A DNA stretch of 64,000 bases from Actinostola sp. cb2023. Lineage: Eukaryota; Cnidaria; Anthozoa; Actiniaria; Actinostolidae. A program made the position numbers and the translations under genes. Shown here in pieces: positions 9,666 to 20,128 of the stretch. Position 1 is the first letter of the stretch; every line of letters begins with the position of its first letter. The notes beneath the pieces are model-generated. The model had not been told where the DNA came from. It saw only the letters and a program-made list of their open reading frames with translations, and ran no database searches. The stretch covers positions 184,501 through 248,500 of the forward strand of contig JAUJYZ010000439.1 in the NCBI GenBank assembly GCA_033675265.1, read 5' to 3'.

Positions 9666-12137
9666 GTTTAGGCAAGCAGGACTGAAACCGATCGAAGTTG
9701 AAACGGGATTTCGAAAAAAGGATGTAGATGATAAGGTGTCATAGTACATAGCGAACTGAGGAGGTTGAGAAAACGAAACTAGTTTTCGCTAAGTAAGTTA
9801 ATAAAGTGCGTAAAGGAATGAAATGAAGGTATAGAACCTCGTCTTATGTACTATGACATTTACAAAGTCCTTTGGGGTCTCAGCAAAAGAAATATCAGAG
9901 AAGATGATAAGGTGCATACTGGTTTGTACTACTGCCAAATGAATCACATCACTGAGCTAAAAAAAAACACCAGCTTTGCGTCAGTCTCGATAGAACACGA
10001 GTTAACGTGAGGGGTTAACGTACGTCATCTATAATTCACGCGGTTAGGGAAGTAAGCGCACTGATATTCAGCATTGAATGAAACATTATGAAAATACATT
10101 ACATAGATGAACCATTATTTTATTATCGGTTCATTGCAAATAAGTTCATGTCAGATAGACGACCATTCAGTCCCGAGCATGGACTCTACAGCAATTACAA
10201 AACTGAGAGAATGCCTGAGAAATACCTGGAATGGAGAGTTCCTTCACCTCGTAGTTGTGCTGGCTGATCCGTGTCGAAACCCCTGCTATAACAAACGTAC
10301 TGATTTAAGGTCCAACTTGAGTTCGTATAGTTTTTCAACGACACAAATAACGAGCACCTGTTACTGAGTTAACGCCGAGAATACAAGCCAACTGATTACA
10401 GGTACATTGAGATGTGATGGGCTTGGAGAACGGTTGCTTAGTAACGGTCGTGGTCTTGAAACCCCTAATCACCGCAGAAACAATGGAAATCAGAGTTTTA
10501 TGGGCTGAAGCTCATGAATTTATTAACATTTTTACTCAGAGCTCGAAACGACCTCTGGGAGAATGGATTCAAAGCTAAATAATCGTGAATCACAAAAAGT
10601 AGAAAATCACACTGTTTTTATATGAGCCTACATCGGCTGAACTACAGGAAAAACAGAACAAGAAAGAAACAATGCTTTGAAAAAAAATCCTGTTCTGCAA
10701 GGGACTCTAAGCTACGACTATAGATGTGCTACAAGTCCAATAACAGCTTAGGGATCAATCCATCGCCAGGGGGTTACCCAGGGGATATACGCCTTATGCA
10801 CGAGTGCTGATTTTCGAGATCAGGATACTAGAATCGTTTGACATAAAAATAACCACTGCCATCTGAAAAAGCAATTAGTCATCAATATTTTTGGAAAATT
10901 TCAAAAGTATTGGATAAAATCCCGCGAAGATATCGTAAATGACATTTATAGGGTTTAGTATGGGATTTTGCCGTCATGCATACACAGCCTCGTTCTGATG
11001 TACATCAATTTTCTAAATTGCTTAATTTCAAGGTTTTAAAACATGTTCCACTAAAAGAACATATTTATATAAGATAAGTGTAAAAGTTTTCGGGCGAAAT
11101 GACATGTCCTTGCGGAGTTATGAACGTTTTTAATTCTGAAAATGTGATTTGTAATCTCTCTTGCGCTTAGACTTCTTGTCGCCTTCTTCCATTTTATGAC
11201 TACGACTAACAAAAAATAAAAAATAAAAAGACGACCTGCAATCTAAGACTCCTGCCCCGGCCTTCGGCCTGGGCACGAGTAAAAAGTGTTTATTCCCAAG
11301 CAATGCCGCATTTCATGGTTTGGGGTTCCTGTGGTCTCCTCTCGTGACCAGTATGACTGGCGTGTCTGAACCTACCACTGATTCACTAAACACGTTGGCT
11401 TCTTTGTTTCCTGATTGAATGACTTTTAGCCGTGTCACTATAACGCTACCATGCGTAAACGAGTAAAAGTGACCGTAAAAATAGTTTTTAATGCGAAGCA
11501 TATAAATTAATTATTACTGGAAATAAAGGAGCCATGACCTGCACATACCAACCCGTATCTAGGTAACTGAAACAGTATTTGGTATTTTATTTACATACGA
11601 TTTTGAAAATGCTTAGCTGCAGTGGCTAATTACCATATTGTGTTTTCGTTAGGCCATGGGGTCGTCGACGAGAAAGTGAGTGTACCGTACCAATCTAAGT
11701 CAATTATGGCGTAGTTTTAGTACAATATATCTTATCCATACACACTGTCATTAAAACCATTTTCAAATATGAAGTTTTACTCCTAAATTCTTTATAGTTC
11801 TTTTATAACATCTCTCAAAATTAACCGAGAGAATTGTAGACCTCATATCAACCTTGTCAACCCTGCAGTCCACTGGGGTACGTATACACTTCTCTCACAT
11901 CACCAGACGAACTAGATACAGACCACCCGGTTGAGGAGGTCAGTATCTACCTCGGGGTAAGATCCTATGTTTATCTCTCTCTATTTTTAAACTGTAATTT
12001 ATAGTTTCTTGTGACGCTGTGCATTTGTGTTGAGAGAAAAGCGAATCAACTAAAAAACGTCTGCAAAGGAGGCTAATGAATGGCTTCATCGTTCTAGAAT
12101 CATTACTTTTAAAATCACTAAACAACGATCAAACGTT
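9666..12137. other. Intergenic, no confident gene
   Basis: A mostly AT-rich stretch. An 86-codon frame with an ATG at 10107-10367 (cysteines near its end, no recognised domain) is the longest and is probably chance. A short GC-rich inverted sequence (CCGGCCTTCGGCCTGG) sits at about 11257. Confidence 0.5.
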
Positions 12138-12986
12138 CTATAATGTTCTATTCAAATCATCTTCTTCCTCTATAACATTTTCTAAAGACGGCGTACTACC
12201 GCTGTTGTATCTACCAACGGACGACAGCGCTGGCGCTGATCCCCATGTTGGTGGTTTGACGAGCAACGATTTGTTGAAGCGATCAAGGTCTTGATCTTCG
12301 TTGATACCATTTATGGCTTGGTAGGCCTTGGTGTAGATCTCTAACGCACGTGCACAGAACTCCATCTCACCGCGTACAAAATCGGTGAAAACCTTTTTCA
12401 CGTCACGCATCTTTTGAGATTCAAACTCGTTCATTTGTTGACGGAGAATCTGCAAAGAGCGATTCGCCTCCCCGGAAGCTTTCTGGAACTCCGCTTGAGC
12501 CTTCGAGATCCGACTACGATTCCCTGCCTGTGTTTGCGCCTTCTCGAGGGAGTTAAAACTCTTGACTTCTTTCGAGCATAAGGTTGTGCTATTTTTCACG
12601 TCGTTCCGCGCTTGCTTGCATTTTGTTTCGTACACGCTAAGGCTCTCGACTAACTGGTCTTCAAGACGATGTACATGAGCGTCACGATGATCCTGGACTG
12701 CAGCGAGACAATCAGCAAACACGGTCAGTCCTTCTCGCATCGATTGAGACTCGTTTTCAGCATACGTTGAAATCACTTTGTGTAACGCATCGCCTTTATC
12801 ACGTAGCTTTGCCGTTCCCACGGCATAACGCTGTAACACGGTTGATACCTTTGGAAAATGCGTCTCGACGATCGTGATATTCTGATCGACAACTTTTGTT
12901 TGTTGTTCCGTGGCTTTGAGGGAAGCTTTGAGATCGGGAAGCGAGCCTGTGAAATTCCTCTCATCTCTACTTTGAAGGCGAGCCAT
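12138..12986 (-). CDS. CIBAR1: CIBAR/FAM92-like BAR-domain protein, intronless
   Basis: A 282-residue frame from the ATG at 12986. The sequence follows the CBY1-interacting BAR-domain proteins (FAM92A/B) along most of its length: an early helix ending in RYAVGTAKLRDKGDALH (human YVRKTARLRDKADLL), then GLTVFADCLAAVQDHRDAHV, the MNEFESQKMRDVKKVFTDF stretch (human INNFERQKMKDIKTIFSEF), and ALEIYTKAYQAINGINEDQD. In vertebrates these proteins curve membranes, bind Chibby and act at the ciliary base. Residues about 15-230 form the BAR coiled coil; the tail is acidic and serine-rich, ending in EEEDDLNRTL. Length is near that of the human protein. The gene is intronless here. It is head to head with the TRIM gene at 13873, about 890 bases apart. 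Whether it is the CIBAR1 or CIBAR2 orthologue cannot be settled. Confidence 0.88.
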   Translation of the reverse strand: MARLQSRDERNFTGSLPDLKASLKATEQQTKVVDQNITIVETHFPKVSTVLQRYAVGTAKLRDKGDALHKVISTYAENESQSMREGLTVFADCLAAVQDHRDAHVHRLEDQLVESLSVYETKCKQARNDVKNSTTLCSKEVKSFNSLEKAQTQAGNRSRISKAQAEFQKASGEANRSLQILRQQMNEFESQKMRDVKKVFTDFVRGEMEFCARALEIYTKAYQAINGINEDQDLDRFNKSLLVKPPTWGSAPALSSVGRYNSGSTPSLENVIEEEDDLNRTL

Positions 12987-13872
12987 GTCTTTGATAAATA
13001 CACCAGTAACTATAAACTCAAGGGATGGCGAAAAGAAATAAACCGCTCTTCAATGGATCGCGCGTTGTATTATTTTTCTTTCATGCATCTAGTACCCAGT
13101 ACTTTTCAACCAAATATGACCGTGGGAGAATTTGTTCATCTTTTCATTGACTGTTGCGGAGTGTTGCGTAGTAAAACCGAAGAACACATTAAAAAACGTC
13201 TATCATCAACCAATCAGTCAATAAATTTATTTTCAATTTAGTTATTAAATGTGGGAAAATTCACAAGATACGTCTGTATCTTGTGAATTGTGACTTCTTT
13301 CCTGCCTACATGATCCCCACCCCACCCCCGTCGAATGGTTGTGGAATTTCATCAAATAGATGCGCGTCCTAAGTTCACTTTCATGATATGTTTAAAATAA
13401 TGTTTTCAAACACAAGTTTAAGATAAGCCACGAAATGTGATAAGTGTTAACGCTGTGTTATCGCAGATAATCCACCTATTGCCGCCAGTAGTCAGTCCCA
13501 TGTACCTGCAAAAGACTCTAAACATACCATCTATTATTGATATTAGTTCACAAAGGCGAGCCACTCATTCTAGTCTATCAATTCAGCAGTTGGAAACATT
13601 ATTATAGAGGACAACACTTCAGGGAAATTACGAAAAAACGTCAATTATTGGTGTCGTCAATAGCATAATTGGTAACTAGCAGCAAGGATTTCCTTTGTGT
13701 CGTTATTCTACGGCGAAAGGGATTTTGGACAGCCACCAAACAAGCCCACAGGCTTTTCTATTATTAAGTCAATATTCTATATATATCAGAACAAGCGTGT
13801 CCTGCCAGCTTGGCGAATGAGCTTAGACTTCGTGTGTGACAAGGGAAACAGCTTTCCATCTCTCCATCCAAA
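12987..13872. other. Shared upstream region of CIBAR-like and TRIM genes
   Basis: About 890 bases between two divergent start codons, a possible bidirectional promoter. A short inverted repeat (TCACAAGATACGTCTG / CTTGTGAATTG) lies at 13260-13290. No TATA box is evident near either start. Confidence 0.5.
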
Positions 13873-15624
13873 ATGGCGACGGGCAGGTATACTGGAAAGG
13901 CGGTAAAGTTTGTGGATGAAATCCCCGAGGAAATTTGGTGTAGATACTGCAATGGCGTATACGAGAGTCCTCTCTTGCTTCCATGTTTGCACTCGCTTTG
14001 TAAAAAGTGCGTTCAAGACATAAAAAACTCCCAGAAAGGCAAGATAGCATGCCCCGTTTGTTCAACCGATGTGGAGTCCCAGCCTGAAACACTGTTGCCT
14101 AGTTTACTCGCGCAGAAGAGGGTAGTGGAGCTTGAGAGAAAGCAATTCGCGAGTCGAAGAGAACTGTGCGGCGGATGCGAAAACCATCCAATCAATGCCA
14201 AGTTCAAATGCACTGAATGCGAGGAGTTTTTATGCGATGAATGCATCCAGGCTCACAAACGTGTCAAATTTACAAAAGACCATGAAATACTCTCCCTCCA
14301 GGAGATAGCCGAACGAGAGAAAAAACTTGGCAAGGAATCAACGGATGTTTACTGTCATCTACACGTGAGTGAAGTCTTGGAGAAGTTCTGCGTGACATGC
14401 GATGTGACTGTTTGTAAAGAATGTCAGAAAGACATTCATTCTGTTGAAGCGAATCACAGGCATTCAACGATGAAGGACGTTTTTGATTCAAACAAATCAG
14501 AGATGGAGCAGTCATTACGACAGACTAGGGAAAGGATTCCTGAACTTCAAAAAACTGTTTATGAAATTATCAAGTCTTACGGACGTGTGAAAAACAAGGC
14601 AGAGGACATAACGTGGCAGATAAGGAAGACTTCCCGCCATCTAATCCAGGCAGTAAAAGACAAGGAGCACAAACTACTGAAAGAACTGCACGATGTGCAA
14701 GAAAAGCGCTGCGAAGCGCTGATAGACGAGAAAGAAACGATGGAGAAGAAACTTGTTCAAACAATCGATGGTTGTGATTTTGCTGATGATGTGTTGAGGC
14801 AGGGACGACAGACTGAACTAATGATGATTAAAAATGTCGTCAACACCAGGCTGAATCTACTTCTTCGTCAAGATGCCGAAATTAAAGCAGAGAAATTGAA
14901 AATAAAGTTTGAGCCAAACGAAGAGCCGGTATTTCGCGCCATTGACGACGCGTTTGGTAGTTTACTTATCGAGTACGCGCCACCCGCTAAGAAGGACATT
15001 ACGTCATCGACTACTACTAACACCGCTGACCCACAAAATGATGCAAGCAAAGAACCAATCGAGGAGAAGGAACAAGACAACAGCGCACAAAGCATGGCGG
15101 GTTCTGTAAGCGAGCCTGTGCTTAACACAACGGAAGAAGAAAACGAAAGTCACAAAGACAGCGAACGACGCTCGAGTTTACCACCTGTGGTAGACACAAA
15201 AGGCGCCAAAGCTGTTACCAAGACAACGACAGCTACGACGTTCAGCGTGGTTACTATGGACAACAAAAACAAACGACAAGAAATACAAGTACAACTCGAA
15301 ACACCAGACAATAGTATCATTAGTGCGCATGTCCTCGATAATAAAGATGGCACATATACCGTGTTTTACTGCCCTAAAACACCGGGCCAACATAACATTT
15401 ACGTTAGCCTTTCAAACAAGCACATTAAACATGGAAGTCGAATACTTAATATCTACGGCTCGTTTCAGGGCATGCGCAGTGATGAACTAGCGTTGGCATG
15501 TAAAGTAATGTGTCTAATACGATGGCAAATCACACCTGGAATGCTACAAATGAAAAAGAATAAGATAGTACCGAACCCTAAACTATCATTTAAAGACTTA
15601 GAGAACCCCCCCCAAGGAGAATAG
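13873..15624 (+). CDS. TRIM protein: RING, two B-boxes, coiled coil, filamin repeat
   Basis: A 583-residue intronless frame whose ATG sits in AAAATGGCGAC. RING finger at residues 23-63 (CRYC, CLHSLCKKC, CPVC), B-box 1 at about 99-137, B-box 2 at about 161-200 (YCHLHVSE..CVTC..CKEC), coiled coil about 200-330, an acidic Ser/Thr-rich linker, then a filamin/ABP280 repeat at about 455-525 (DNSIISAHVLDNKDGTYTVF). The domain order matches TRIM45-like and TRIM2/3/71-like E3 ubiquitin ligases, but there is no NHL propeller; after the filamin repeat come only about 55 residues without a recognised domain. It may be a natural short form or a truncated relative of the TRIM-NHL gene at 20129-22528. Substrates cannot be read from sequence. 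Confidence 0.9.
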   Translation: MATGRYTGKAVKFVDEIPEEIWCRYCNGVYESPLLLPCLHSLCKKCVQDIKNSQKGKIACPVCSTDVESQPETLLPSLLAQKRVVELERKQFASRRELCGGCENHPINAKFKCTECEEFLCDECIQAHKRVKFTKDHEILSLQEIAEREKKLGKESTDVYCHLHVSEVLEKFCVTCDVTVCKECQKDIHSVEANHRHSTMKDVFDSNKSEMEQSLRQTRERIPELQKTVYEIIKSYGRVKNKAEDITWQIRKTSRHLIQAVKDKEHKLLKELHDVQEKRCEALIDEKETMEKKLVQTIDGCDFADDVLRQGRQTELMMIKNVVNTRLNLLLRQDAEIKAEKLKIKFEPNEEPVFRAIDDAFGSLLIEYAPPAKKDITSSTTTNTADPQNDASKEPIEEKEQDNSAQSMAGSVSEPVLNTTEEENESHKDSERRSSLPPVVDTKGAKAVTKTTTATTFSVVTMDNKNKRQEIQVQLETPDNSIISAHVLDNKDGTYTVFYCPKTPGQHNIYVSLSNKHIKHGSRILNIYGSFQGMRSDELALACKVMCLIRWQITPGMLQMKKNKIVPNPKLSFKDLENPPQGE

Positions 15625-15730
15625 AGAGTCGACTGCTTGAATCTTGTAGTTTTTCTAATTTTCAATGCTATGAATAAAATGAAATAACATAAGATGCGCT
15701 TTCTCAGCCAATATATACACAAACAAATAG

Positions 15731-16105
15731 ACTAATTACTCGGGCTACTTGTCTGTGGTACACAAACAAAGACTATGATGCACTCAACGACTAATCCTAA
15801 TTACTCGGGCTACTAGTCTGTGGTACACAAACAAAGACTATGATGCACTCAACGACTAATCCTAATTACTCGGGCTACTAGTCTGTGGTACACAAACAAA
15901 GCTGACAAAGACTATGATGCACTAAACGACTAATCCTAATTACTCGGGCTACTAGTCTGTGGTACACAAACAAAGACTAATAATATCATGCACTCAACGA
16001 CTAATCCTAATTACTCGGGCTACTAGTCTGTGGTACACAAACAAAGACTAATAATATCATGCACTCAACGACTAATCCTAATTACTCGGGCTACTAGTCT
16101 GTGTA
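15731..16105. repeat. Tandem repeat of 63-77 bp, about 6 units
   Basis: Units contain CTAATTACTCGGGCTACTAG and CTGTGGTACACAAACAAAGA, with length differences from small insertions (GCTGACAAAG; AATAATATC). It lies in the 3' flank of the TRIM gene. Confidence 0.9.
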
Positions 16106-16117
16106 GCAAGAGTCTAA

Positions 16118-16339
16118 GAGTGCGTTCGATTGACTCTATTCCAGAAAATGAATACACGGAATAAACACTTGGATGCTTTTATTTCAGCACATTTTAAAAT
16201 TCCAAACTGTTCCTTGTAACTATATTATGATGCAACAAGGAATCGTTTTATTTGACATTGGACAGTAGTTGCGTGACAGCGATTTAGGGATGTTATTCCG
16301 TGTATTCCTATTCTGGAATATGGTCAATCGAACGCACCC
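16118..16339. mobile_element. PIF/Harbinger-like MITE with TAA duplication, copy 1
   Basis: Terminal inverted repeats of the form GGGTGCGTTCGATTGAC (left end reads GAGTGCG) flank a 222-bp non-coding core. The element is flanked by TAA on both sides (16115-16117 and 16340-16342). A three-base TWA duplication with G-rich ends is the PIF/Harbinger pattern. A second copy in the same orientation is at 56710-56930. Confidence 0.82.
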
Positions 16340-16342
16340 TAA

Positions 16343-16943
16343 ATATGAAGATGGAAACCGTGTCTTTTTTTATGTGCTGCAAATGCAATATTTGCGCAAT
16401 ATTTCCCAGTAGTATTTTGAGTGTTGGGTTTTGATGGCTCGCTCGTACGTCAACGCCATGGTACCACGCCTTTACACGATCGCCATTTTGTCCATTCATT
16501 TGCCGGGAAGTTCGTCTTGACCACAAGAAAAGTCCTTCTAACAACAATCAGCACGTTTTCGCTGCCGATCAATAGAAACCTAAAACTCTGATTTATTACT
16601 CTTGATTCACTGATTAGTCTTAAACTAATTCCAATTTTTATTTCATCACTTTTTGCTTCATTTAATACTCTCTAAGAACAAGTTAAAATCGTTCTAAAAA
16701 TATAATCATAGTAATATATGAGGCCAGGGCTTGTATGTCGTGTGGGTTGATATTTCGGCCTACCTAGGGAGGGAGGGAGAATCCTCCGTGAACGCTTGTA
16801 TGTGACAAAGTAATCAACTGGTGCAATTTGTGCCATTTAATGGACATGCAATGCAAGCATTCAAATCAAGTACAGATTATCCATTATTAATGAAGTGGCT
16901 GACCTCTTATAGGCCGTGGCTGTCATGAACGGGTTTACAATTA
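16343..16943. other. Intergenic, nothing recognised
   Basis: AT-rich sequence without a supported exon. The minus-strand frame over 16308-16547 is not convincing. Confidence 0.5.
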
Positions 16944-17239
16944 TATAGAGCTACTTGCATAATCGTTGTCGGGTCGAAAATCATGAAAGCTATGACCAAA
17001 AGGAATTCTGGGAAATTAAAACTCTCAAATAACACCATCAAATGATCGACCTCTTTATGCAGACTTGTAGGATCTTAGTTAAATAGCTCATATACCTTCA
17101 AAACTACGAGAACATTGAATATATCTGCATATCTCTGCATGCAATGTGGCTCATGAACTGATTTCCCATCCATCCTTGCGGTCTCAGCTTCTATGATTTA
17201 TGATTTTCAACCCGACAACAATTATGCAATTAGCTATAT
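16944..17239. mobile_element. Palindromic MITE family 2, copy 1
   Basis: Ends resemble ATAGCTAATTGCATAATCG and its complement, followed by TTGTCGGGTCGAAAATCATG. Inner arms carry AAAGGAATTCTGGGAAATTA on one side and a different palindrome arm (TTTCCCATCCATCCTTGCGG) on the other. A copy in inverted orientation lies at 43711-43994, in intron 2 of the GTSF1-like gene. No coding capacity. Confidence 0.75.
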
Positions 17240-17246
17240 ACATCAT

Positions 17247-19010
17247 TATAGAATGACTGGGAGCAGTGAGCTGGTGCTCAAAAGCGTCACAAAATGATTT
17301 TTTTTGAAAATACAAAATATGCAATTTCGTTTATGTAAAATTGTAGACAATAACGAAGAACATCAGAATCGATATTTTTCATTTATTATTATTAAAATAA
17401 CACCAATTATTCTGGCCATCAATGGAATAATCCGCGTGTGGCCTGGTAACGAGTCTAAACACATCTTATTCTATTTGTGAAAAACTGCTATAAATTTTAG
17501 CATGATCATAAAATATTAGTGTTAAATACGAGAATTAAGGCAATTCCCTTGTTTTGCATTGCGCACGCTCAATTGCGCACGATTCTGAAGCTCGCGCGAG
17601 CTTGCGCACAATGGAGACCATTGGAACTCGTTAAATATTTCAAATGTAACTGACGTTTTTTTCAAAATAAATCGAAAACGAGAATGGTGGCCCCCATTTT
17701 TTTGAGTTCTTTAATAATCGGTGCTGCGTATGATATATCGAAATATGAAGGAACGTTTATTGGATAAATTTTCAAACATTTAGATGAGAATAGTTAAAGC
17801 GTACGATTTCTGGACGCACATACTTGCATGTTTCGTTAATATTTCAACAATCATAGTCATTCAGTTACTTTGATTGATTTAGTAGAAGTAAACTTAGAAT
17901 TATATGTAATCTATGTTGTAAGGAAGTTCTTTGGACCGAGAAAAAAGGTTTTTCATTACAACTTCCGGTTGCTACCACATTTGGCTATACACCTATAAAT
18001 TGATATATTTGAAGAGCATCTAGCGCGAAAACGAGAATGGTGACCCCCTCTTTTTATTGCAGTTTTTAAATGTTCATTACATAATTAATGTCCATGCCAA
18101 GTTTCAGAACAAAGTTATTGGCAAAACTTATTTTAAGGAATTATAAAGAGCCGAAAAGGTTTTGCGTGACTACGTGTTGTATTATGCAAATCATTGGCCT
18201 TTGTGTCGACAAAAAATTCAGGAAACTTCCTAGGGTAACAGAAAAATAAAACTAACCAGTGTAAGATATTTTTTACCGCCATACTATTATATGCTGAATG
18301 GACAACTTGCTCCCAAAAATCTGTTGAAATCCTGATTGAAGTACTGGCATTAAAGCGCGAAATTTGAAAGACAAATGATGTTTTGATTGTATTTTTTGTC
18401 TGTCGACAGATGCATTCAGTCAACTTTGATGTTATATAATTACTGAAGTATAAGTCCGATTTTAAACAGAGGAACGCCAAATTGTTAATAAATTAATGGA
18501 CTTTATATATTTCTTATAGTTTCTGATTTTCTTTCTGGATTTGATATTTTTTTCGTCAAAACATATAGTTATGTAGAAAATCGGAACAAAAGGGGACACC
18601 TAATCTTTCATTGAAAACTTCCGCAATAATCTACAAACCAAAACGTCTTTAAGGAATTGACACTAAATATGTTTTTCTCTCATATCTCTACTTATTCTAG
18701 CAACATCACGTTTTTATTCGACTCTATTATAAAGACGAAATTCAGTGAGACAGCCGTGTACAGCTCTAAATATGTGACGGGGGACATGCTAATTTCATAC
18801 AGTCCTTCCTAATTGATATCCAGATTTCACTCTAAATACAGTTTTATAGTTTTGTTTTTGCTTACTAAGCGATAATTTTATCATTTCTTGTCAAAATTGT
18901 GCTGAAATAATTGTCATTTCTCTACCCGATTACAGTAAGATCATCATGACAATTCAAACGTTCCACATAAGTTGACTTTGAGTACCAGCTCACTGCTCCC
19001 AGTCAATACA
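17247..19010. mobile_element. Non-autonomous DNA transposon, about 1.75 kb
   Basis: The pair GACTGGGAGCAGTGAGCTGG (about 17252) and its complement CCAGCTCACTGCTCCCAGTC (about 18984) are inverted ends. Inside, the phrase GAAAACGAGAATGGTG occurs twice (about 17676 and 18028). The only frame above 100 codons (18133-18480, minus) has no transposase features. Boundaries are approximate and no clear target duplication was found. Confidence 0.55.
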
Positions 19011-19899
19011 TTCAGAACAAAATAGAATAAGCATTCAGCTTGCAGTATTACCATACACATGTAACAATAACAACGCAACGATCTAAAACAGATCACTGAG
19101 TCAATATCGTCCAACGTTAATGTCGTCATGCTAGTAAGTATTAAACCCTATGAATTTAAAGTTAACCTTGGATTATAGAACTAATCTGATCGGCTTTTCA
19201 GTAACTGGACCCAAGGAGAGTAATGATCAACGCCGATGTTGCTCGGAAAAAGGCGCGCATCACTGAGACCAATGAAATCGAGCTCGCGCCCGCCGTCTTG
19301 CTCGCGTTGCGCATGCGTTGTCTTAGTTAGATCTAGCTATATTCAATCAAATTGATTCTCTCTTAATATGACGTCATTCCTACATATCGAGGAAGCATGC
19401 AATGTCCCACATGGTGGAGAAATCTCATGTGATCAATATAATGACGTGATTGAAAGAATTACTCAAAGATCCAGAAACTGAATTTTCGGAGATTTCAACA
19501 CTTTAAGTCATCAGGAGCCCACATGAGCTCCTGGCGTCATTTGATACTATAGTGTACATTCTACGTAGTCACGTGACATAGTCTGCTTTGCAACCAATGG
19601 TTCTTTTTAAGACTCTGAAGATGTGCCTTCAACACAGCATTACTTCATGCACAGCTGAATTCATTGAACATTCGTACGTTGGCGGTAAAAGCACACAAAC
19701 GGCTACGACCGAAAGGTAGCATGGGAAATATTATTCGTCAGAGTAACCATGGTGACTTGTGATGACTCTGCGAACACTGCTGACGTGTGTTTGCAATGAA
19801 GTCAGCTCTCAATATTACCCATTATCCCTTTCGGTCTTGTTGTGAGTGTTTGACACCTTTACACCGACAACGTTTTTAGCAACAGCGGTAATAATAACA
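19011..19899. other. Intergenic, nothing recognised
   Basis: No exon supported. The stretch is non-repetitive by eye. Confidence 0.45.
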
Positions 19900-20110
19900 G
19901 CGGTACATACAAGCACAGCAACAGGAGTTTCGGACTTCCGGTACGCGCACAATGCATTGTGAGATTATTACAAAGGAAAAGTGAGCACCAAGTGAGCAAA
20001 ATAAAACATAGCTTGGGCTCCCTGTGTCTAGAATTGGTGCTCACTTTTCCTTTGTAATAATCTCATAATGCATTGCGTACCGAAAGTCTGGAACTCTTGA
20101 TGCTTGTATA
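19900..20110. mobile_element. Foldback element downstream of the TRIM-NHL gene
   Basis: Two arms of nearly 90 bases pair: the left contains CAATGCATTGTGAGATTATT and ACAAAGGAAAAGTGAGCACC; the right carries their complements (GGTGCTCACTTTTCCTTTGT). The loop holds one reversed copy of the dispersed motif (TTGGGCTCCCTGTGTC). The right end is within about 20 bases of the TRIM-NHL stop codon. Confidence 0.75.
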
Positions 20111-20128
20111 TGGCACAAGGCTGATCTT

